Part shown: positions 59,270 through 64,000 of the stretch, in pieces
How positions within the stretch are numbered: the first letter of the stretch is position 1
How the letters are laid out: every line of letters begins with the position of its first letter
DNA from: Paracyclopina nana
Lineage: Eukaryota; Arthropoda; Copepoda; Cyclopoida; Cyclopettidae
DNA length: 64,000 nt
Assembly: GCA_019096065.1 (NCBI GenBank)
Contig: JAGUCH010000008.1
Coordinates: forward strand, 2,547,001 to 2,611,000
Reading direction: 5' to 3'
Notes under the pieces: generated by a model
The model's input: the letters and a program-made list of their open reading frames with translations, nothing else
Database searches by the model: none
What the model was told of the DNA's origin: nothing
Made by a program: the position numbers and the translations under genes

Positions 59270-59299
59270 TTTCGAGAATTTGACAGAAGTTTCCAGATG
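59270..59299. promoter_or_regulatory. Heat-shock element of the DnaJ gene
   Basis: Six contiguous 5-bp units read TTTCG AGAAT TTGAC AGAAG TTTCC AGATG. Four match the alternating nTTCn/nGAAn HSF site exactly, and the third and sixth are degenerate. An Inr-like TCAGTC on the minus strand lies near 59225, about 45 bp downstream. A weaker candidate (AGAAA AGTCT CGAAG TTTAG) is near 59377. Confidence 0.7.
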
Positions 59300-59801
59300 T
59301 GACACTAGGGCCTGTATGGCTGCCGATCTGCCCATTATAGCATAGCCTCAGCTCAGCCACCAGCCCTTTCTGCCGAGAAAAGTCTCGAAGTTTAGAGCAA
59401 CTTGTAGCCAATGAGTAATCTAAAAAAGAGGGCGCTTCTTGCAATTTATCTTTTAACGCGCAACGCTTTAGCGGAAAAAACTGGTAACTTGCAAAAAAAG
59501 GGAACCGATTTCCATTTTCATAGGCTACAAAAAGGGAAAATATTCAACACAGCTTTTGTGGATATCTTTTGTGAGGAGAATTATTTGTATTTTTCATAGG
59601 AGAAAATAAACTGAAAATTATTTTTCACGATTCTTTGGTTCATTCTAATGTGTACTAACCTACAAAATTAGCAGGCCATTAGGCTAGACTTATTTTGAGC
59701 TTTTTCTACGAAGCGCAGCTAAAGGCAAGTGTAAACAACAAATATCGAGTAAAAAGCGCGGGTGTGAGGAGTGAAAAGATAAAGTCTCTCAAGATTGCAA
59801 A
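59300..59801. other. Intergenic region between DnaJ and C2H2 genes
   Basis: This divergent intergenic stretch contains the secondary heat-shock-like cluster near 59377 and otherwise AT-rich DNA. No gene is supported. Confidence 0.45.
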
Positions 59802-60836
59802 ATGTCGAGCTTCGTGAGCCTCGAGAGCTCCAATACTGTCAATGTTAATCAAGGCCCCACGGGTTTATCTGCCAAATTTGATGTTGACTCCCAATCGGAC
59901 GCGCCGCGGCAAAAGCGGCTAAAATTGAACTTGCGAAGTTTTGAGCATTCCCACCTTATAACCAACATTGAAACACTCTTTGACGAGTGCTTTGAATGCA
60001 TGGAATGCTCGGCTCGGTTCGAAAACAGCGATCATCTCCTGCAGCATTTGGACACGCATCAGCATTTTATGCCTCCCTCTGACAGAAGAGAAGAGGATAA
60101 TTACGACTGTCCACTTTGCCCATACTCCTTGAAAAAAGTAAGGGACATGATGCCTCAAGCTGACCTGAAGGAGGCCTTGGAAAAACACACCATACTGGAG
60201 CATTTCAAGGCAAAAATTCCACCGATTTTGATGGAGCCGCCAGCCGCAATTCACAATGACACCCCAGCGGAAATTGGCCTACCTAGCGTCAATAGCACGG
60301 GAGTGTTCAAATGCAGCGTTTGCACTAAATCCTTCGATCAGTTGTACCAGCGACGCATTCACGAGCGTTACAATCATGAAGATTCGGTGACGAGAAATAT
60401 TGCTGAAATGAAGAAGCTCATCAAATGTCCCACCTGCAAATCATTATGCAGAAATGAAAAGCAGTTGAAGCTGCACAAGGAAATGTATTGTGACGTGGGA
60501 TTTCCGTGCCAGCAATGCACTGACAGGTTTGCCAAAATCACCCAATTGGCTTCTCACATGAAGTTGAAGCATGGCGCTGTTGCTGGGGTGAAGACGCGAG
60601 AAATTTTCATTCCGGTGAGCGCCCCAGAGGAAGATCAAACTGGAGCCCCAACGAGGCATAAATGTGTCATTTGTGGAGTTATGCCGGCCTCTGGTGAAGA
60701 CTTGGTCGTGCATATTCTAAATCGGCACAAGTTTGACATTACCTCTGTGAAGCCAGCTCAGTGTGACAAGTGCCAACATAGAGCATCCGATGCAAAGACA
60801 TTTGCTGATCATTATCGACGACAGCATTGCTCATAG
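59802..60836 (+). CDS. C2H2 zinc-finger protein, seven finger-like modules
   Basis: An intronless frame of 344 residues begins MSSFVSLESSNTVN. Cys-X2-Cys modules occur at CMECSARF, CPLCPYSL, CSVCTKSF, CPTCKSLC, CQQCTDRF, CVICGVMP and CDKCQHRA. Each is followed by His-X3-5-His or a variant (the fourth ends H-X4-C). The second module has a long insertion between Cys and His pairs. The N-terminal 65 residues are low in recognisable motifs, and there is no BTB, ZAD or KRAB domain. A nuclear DNA- or RNA-binding role is likely, but I do not recognise an orthologue. AATAAA at 60845 gives a very short 3' UTR. Confidence 0.88.
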   Translation: MSSFVSLESSNTVNVNQGPTGLSAKFDVDSQSDAPRQKRLKLNLRSFEHSHLITNIETLFDECFECMECSARFENSDHLLQHLDTHQHFMPPSDRREEDNYDCPLCPYSLKKVRDMMPQADLKEALEKHTILEHFKAKIPPILMEPPAAIHNDTPAEIGLPSVNSTGVFKCSVCTKSFDQLYQRRIHERYNHEDSVTRNIAEMKKLIKCPTCKSLCRNEKQLKLHKEMYCDVGFPCQQCTDRFAKITQLASHMKLKHGAVAGVKTREIFIPVSAPEEDQTGAPTRHKCVICGVMPASGEDLVVHILNRHKFDITSVKPAQCDKCQHRASDAKTFADHYRRQHCS

Positions 60837-61441
60837 ATTGTTCTAATAAAACTCTTGAATTATACCAACTTGCATTTCAGCCCTCGCATTGCACATTGAC
60901 CTGGGTTGCACCCAAAAGTTATGTATAGTATTCTGAAAGCGTATTCATAGGGTTCATATGCTCTTAATTTTAAAATTCTGGACCGTCCCTTCCATAGCAC
61001 AACATCTTAGAAACTTTTAGCATCCCCAATTTTTTATTTTTTGGGATATTCAATATCAATGGCCCCTTCTGAAAAAGCAGCTCTGTTATTGCATAAGTCT
61101 CTGGTTGCTACCAAACATATCACACAGCTCATCCTGGCGATTTCAAAAAGAAGTAAGATATGTTTTATTTTCTAACTTCAGAAAGGGTCATTGCACCTAA
61201 TTATCCCTAAAAAATTTAACCGTATATGCGCTAAAACTTTTTAAATTGTTTGCTAGGATAATTCTTTTAAAACGTGTGCTCTTTTTCGGGCATATTTCTT
61301 TTCTCAATCGATTAGCTCGAGCTAAAATCGATCCATTGAAAACAACAACACAAGTACAATACGACTACGAGTTAGAGTTACAACAGCGGCTTGAACATTG
61401 ATCAAGCTGCAGAGATCTTTCAAAATTTTTCCGTCGTTCCA
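60837..61441. other. Intergenic region
   Basis: AT-rich DNA between the C2H2 gene and acylphosphatase. Nothing beyond the polyadenylation signal at 60845 and a presumed promoter near 61.3-61.44 kb can be supported. Confidence 0.45.
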
Positions 61442-63821
61442 ATGGCAAAGCTAATCCGGCTGAATTTTGAAGTATTTGGAAAAGTGCAAGGTGAGCTCTA
61501 GTTCCATGTTGCATTTTCTCCGTTATTTTCAATGTTAGCTCTTTTCAGGCGTGTTTTTTCGTAAGGTGAGTTTTTGAGCACTGAATCTCTCTGCACGCGA
61601 ACATTTTCAAAAACATGGGCAGCTCCTCCGAGTGCTACAATCTCACGTGGAACGAGTTCCAGTCCAGCGTGGCCAACAGCTTTGTCAGCTTGAGGAACGA
61701 AGAGGACTTCCTCGACTGCACAGTGGCCATCGATGAGGATCACCAGTTGCAAGCCCACAAGGTGATCTTGTCAGCCACCTCTCCCTACTTCCACTCAATG
61801 CTGAAAAGGAACCCTTCGCAACATCCTGTCCTTGTCATGCCGCCAAACGTTCGTTTCTCAGACTTGGCTGCTGTCATCGACTTCATTTACCAGGGAGAAG
61901 TCAAGGTGCCAATCGGCGAGTTCACCGAATTCATGGCACTTGCTGAGCTCCTGAAGATTCGAGGCTTGACAGAAGATGGCAGCAAAAACAAGCCGACAAG
62001 CGGCAAAGCCAAGCCAATTATTCCTCCAACGGGAAGAATGGCTAGAAGGCGTTCTGGACCCACGCTGCCTTCACCCAATCCAGGACAGCCTCAACAAGTG
62101 GCCAAGAGGCCAAGAATGATCCCTCCAGCAGCCATGAATCCGCCAAAGTTTCCTCCTGTTCCGCCTCCGCCCTCAGCAGAAGAGGACGAGGATGTGCACG
62201 AGCTGGACGATGAAGGCAGTGACATGTATGGAGAATTTGACGAGTCCTTTGAAGGCCAAGAATTCGCGCTGGAGCAGCCTCCGCCAGCTGGCAATCCAGC
62301 TGTGCCCGGCCCTTCAACGCAGACACCTTCAGCATCGCCAGGACTGCAATTGACTGGACTGTTGTGCCCCAAGTGTCGTCAAATGTGTCATGGAGTGGAA
62401 GCGTTGAAGGATCACATGGCAAAGTCTCACGGAATGGCAGCCAGCAGCAGTTCTGGGGAGCAACCAGCCAAGCAACCAGCTCAGGACGAGGAGAAGCTTT
62501 ATATCTGCCACATTTGCGACAAGGGCTTCAAAACGTCCAAGTATGTGCAGGCTCATATCAAGCGAGTCCACAAGGTGGGAGCCTCGTCCATGGGAGAGCA
62601 CCATGATGAAGCCGAGGGAATGGATCCGCAAATGCAAGGCGCTGTCGTCACCCCTGGAAAGAAAAAAGGCCGTCCAAAAAAGCAACAGCAGCAGCCTCAA
62701 GTGCAACAACAACAGCAACAGCCTCCCTTGCCAGGAATGTCACGACCCATCGGGCAAGTGTCACCTGCCCCCCGACCTCCCTTGGGAGATGGCAAGGATG
62801 TTGTTGTTGCTCCTGAACCTATGCCAAGGCCACCTGTGTCTCAACAAGACCGATCCTCATCCTTGGTACCCATGGCTCCCAGGCCAAGAGTGCCTGGAAT
62901 GATGTCCCCGAGTGGACTCAAGAGGCCTATGCCTCAACAAGGCATTTTAGGGCCTGGCATGAGACCCAGGGGCCCTGCTCCCCCTCAACAGCAGTTCCAG
63001 CCTCAGTCGTTTCCCCACCAGCAACAGCAGCCTGTTGACATCAAACGACTTGGGATGAAGCTTGGCGGAGCCATTTCCATCACTTCTTCGGATCAAGGCC
63101 AAGGAGGATCGTCTATGGTTGCAGCCTCGGTTCCCAGGAGGCCGATGGGAGGCCCCAGCACAAGTGGTAGCAGGGGTCACGTTTCCAGTCCTAAAAGTGA
63201 CCCTTTGGCTACTCCTCGGCCTCCAGTGGCATCAGCTCAGAGGCAAGCTCAAGACTCGCAAGTTATCATCAAGGAGGAGCCCATGGATGATATGTATGAG
63301 GAAGGCGAGGAAATGGGGGAAGATTTGGAAGAAGAGGAGGATGAAAACTTTGGCGAGGAAGAGGAGGAAGAAGAGGAGGAGGAAGAGGAGGACGATCATG
63401 AATATGCAGAGGGCATGTATGGAGGCGAGGCTGCATATGACGATGAAATTGAGCACGATGGAGGAGCTTACCAGCAATGAATGACGACGAAACATGGAAT
63501 AATTGCATATATATTTAAGTAACGCACACGATATGACTGTATTCGAATTTGAGGTTTCTTCGTTCCATTGTAATAAAATAACGAACATTGTTTCAGTACA
63601 CGCAAAAGGAAGCTGTTAAAATAGGTGTGCATGGCTGGATCAGGAATACTGCCAATCGTACTGTTCAGGGCGAGCTTGAAGGTCCGGAGGAAAAAGTGGC
63701 TGCGATGAAAAAGTGGTTGGAGAAAACTGGGTCGCCCTCGTCACGAATTGACAAAGCAGTCTTCTCAAATGAGCGAGAGATTAAAGAGCAAGTGTTCAGC
63801 GATTTTCAAATTAGGCATTAA
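61442..63821 (+). CDS. Acylphosphatase with a gene nested in its second intron
   Basis: Exons: 61442-61490, 61549-61565 (17 nt), 63597-63821 (291 nt, 96 residues; family usually 98-99). The product runs MAKLIRLNFEVFGKVQG, then VFFRK from the micro-exon, then YTQKEAVKIGVHGWIRNT to GSPSSRID. The catalytic Arg21 in GKVQGVFFRK and Asn39 in GWIRNT are present. The enzyme hydrolyses acyl phosphates such as 1,3-bisphosphoglycerate and carbamoyl phosphate in the cytosol. Splice joins are phase 1 then phase 0 with GTGAG donors and TTTTCAG/TTTCAG acceptors. Intron 2 (61566-63596) encloses the whole BTB-zinc-finger coding region on the same strand. AATAAA for this gene is at 63838. Confidence 0.93.
61615..63480 (+). 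CDS. BTB/POZ C2H2 zinc-finger protein nested in acylphosphatase intron 2
   Basis: An intronless frame of 621 residues. The BTB domain (about 1-125) shows the insect signature YNLTWNEFQSSVANSF, FLDCTVAIDE, QAHKVILSATSPYF and FIYQGEV. Two C2H2 fingers follow at about 250-273 (CPKC to HMAKSH) and 296-318 (CHIC to HIKRVH). After them come an AT-hook-like KKKGRPKK, poly-Q, a Pro-rich region, IKEEPMDD (a likely SUMO-acceptor site) and a run of acidic residues. It is probably a nuclear transcriptional regulator of the tramtrack-type BTB group; no specific orthologue is claimed. The ATG lies 49 bp after the 5' splice site of the host intron, and its AATAAA (63572) is 20 bp before the host's third exon. 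Absence of introns suggests a retroposed origin. Confidence 0.93.
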   Translation: MGSSSECYNLTWNEFQSSVANSFVSLRNEEDFLDCTVAIDEDHQLQAHKVILSATSPYFHSMLKRNPSQHPVLVMPPNVRFSDLAAVIDFIYQGEVKVPIGEFTEFMALAELLKIRGLTEDGSKNKPTSGKAKPIIPPTGRMARRRSGPTLPSPNPGQPQQVAKRPRMIPPAAMNPPKFPPVPPPPSAEEDEDVHELDDEGSDMYGEFDESFEGQEFALEQPPPAGNPAVPGPSTQTPSASPGLQLTGLLCPKCRQMCHGVEALKDHMAKSHGMAASSSSGEQPAKQPAQDEEKLYICHICDKGFKTSKYVQAHIKRVHKVGASSMGEHHDEAEGMDPQMQGAVVTPGKKKGRPKKQQQQPQVQQQQQQPPLPGMSRPIGQVSPAPRPPLGDGKDVVVAPEPMPRPPVSQQDRSSSLVPMAPRPRVPGMMSPSGLKRPMPQQGILGPGMRPRGPAPPQQQFQPQSFPHQQQQPVDIKRLGMKLGGAISITSSDQGQGGSSMVAASVPRRPMGGPSTSGSRGHVSSPKSDPLATPRPPVASAQRQAQDSQVIIKEEPMDDMYEEGEEMGEDLEEEEDENFGEEEEEEEEEEEEDDHEYAEGMYGGEAAYDDEIEHDGGAYQQ

Positions 63822-64000
63822 TGCAATAATCAATGCAATAAAAGTCAATTTCTGAACATTTTTGTTGGGAGTCGAGCTCAACCGCGAATCAAGGCGGAGA
63901 GCACGGTTTGAGGCTTGATGAACTAAACAATTTCGCGTTGATAGCTATGATTAATTCATATATCACGTATTTTAAGAGTACATGATGAGGAGACTGTCCG
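63822..64000. other. 3' flank of acylphosphatase
   Basis: AATAAA at 63838-63843 marks the probable end of the acylphosphatase transcript. The remaining sequence shows no supported feature. Confidence 0.5.

Noticed and set aside
62042-62718. Antisense frames over the BTB-zinc-finger gene
   Set aside because: They mirror Pro/Gln/Glu-rich coding sequence and carry no domains.

Overview
The window is animal nuclear DNA, almost certainly from an insect-like arthropod. It has GT-AG introns, canonical polyadenylation signals, a eukaryotic tRNA-Cys and clear metazoan gene families. The strongest lineage clue is a pair of Echinoid/Fred-type adhesion receptors with 7 Ig domains, fibronectin-like region, TM segment and a C-terminal EIIV. 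I cannot name the species.

Left part (1-15.2 kb) is gene-poor. It holds the first codons of an unidentified minus-strand gene, a decayed transposase-family gene (504-3597) whose first frame break is a 17-bp insertion copied from sequence 420 bp upstream, one intact tRNA-Cys, and small transposon relics (a 375-bp TIR element and a CCGCTAGATGG repeat family).

Middle part (15.2-45.0 kb) is occupied by two paralogous receptors facing tail to tail. Gene A (+) uses a signal-peptide exon at 15186-15270 and a body at 25583-29179. Gene B (-) uses a signal-peptide exon at 44996-44933 and a body at 34729-31064. Each has a first intron of about 10.2-10.3 kb, which is easy to miss because the first exons are only 85 and 64 nt. 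Both signal exons end in phase 1 and join in frame to the body. The first introns are full of repeats: a nested TIR element, a pre-miRNA-like hairpin, two composite inverted-repeat structures, a TTAAGGTTAGGC minisatellite, a tandem array of 102-bp hairpin units, a tRNA-like SINE head and a 168-nt hairpin whose interruptions are nearly all tandem G-A/A-G mismatches.

Right part (46.0-64 kb) is a compact cluster of conserved genes with short introns: numb (-), mitochondrial pyruvate dehydrogenase E1-beta (+), DIMT1 rRNA dimethyladenosine transferase (-), a ubinuclein/yemanuclein HIRA-complex subunit (+), TMEM50A (-), HACD3-type 3-hydroxyacyl-CoA dehydratase (+), a DNAJB-type Hsp40 with a heat-shock element (-), a seven-finger C2H2 protein (+), and an acylphosphatase whose second intron encloses a complete intronless BTB-zinc-finger gene on the same strand. 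Several neighbours share divergent promoters or overlapping 3' ends. A 559-bp non-autonomous hAT-type element with a perfect 8-bp target duplication lies between TMEM50A and HACD3.

Exon boundaries were derived by eye from splice motifs, phase and family alignment from memory; no transcripts or database searches were available.
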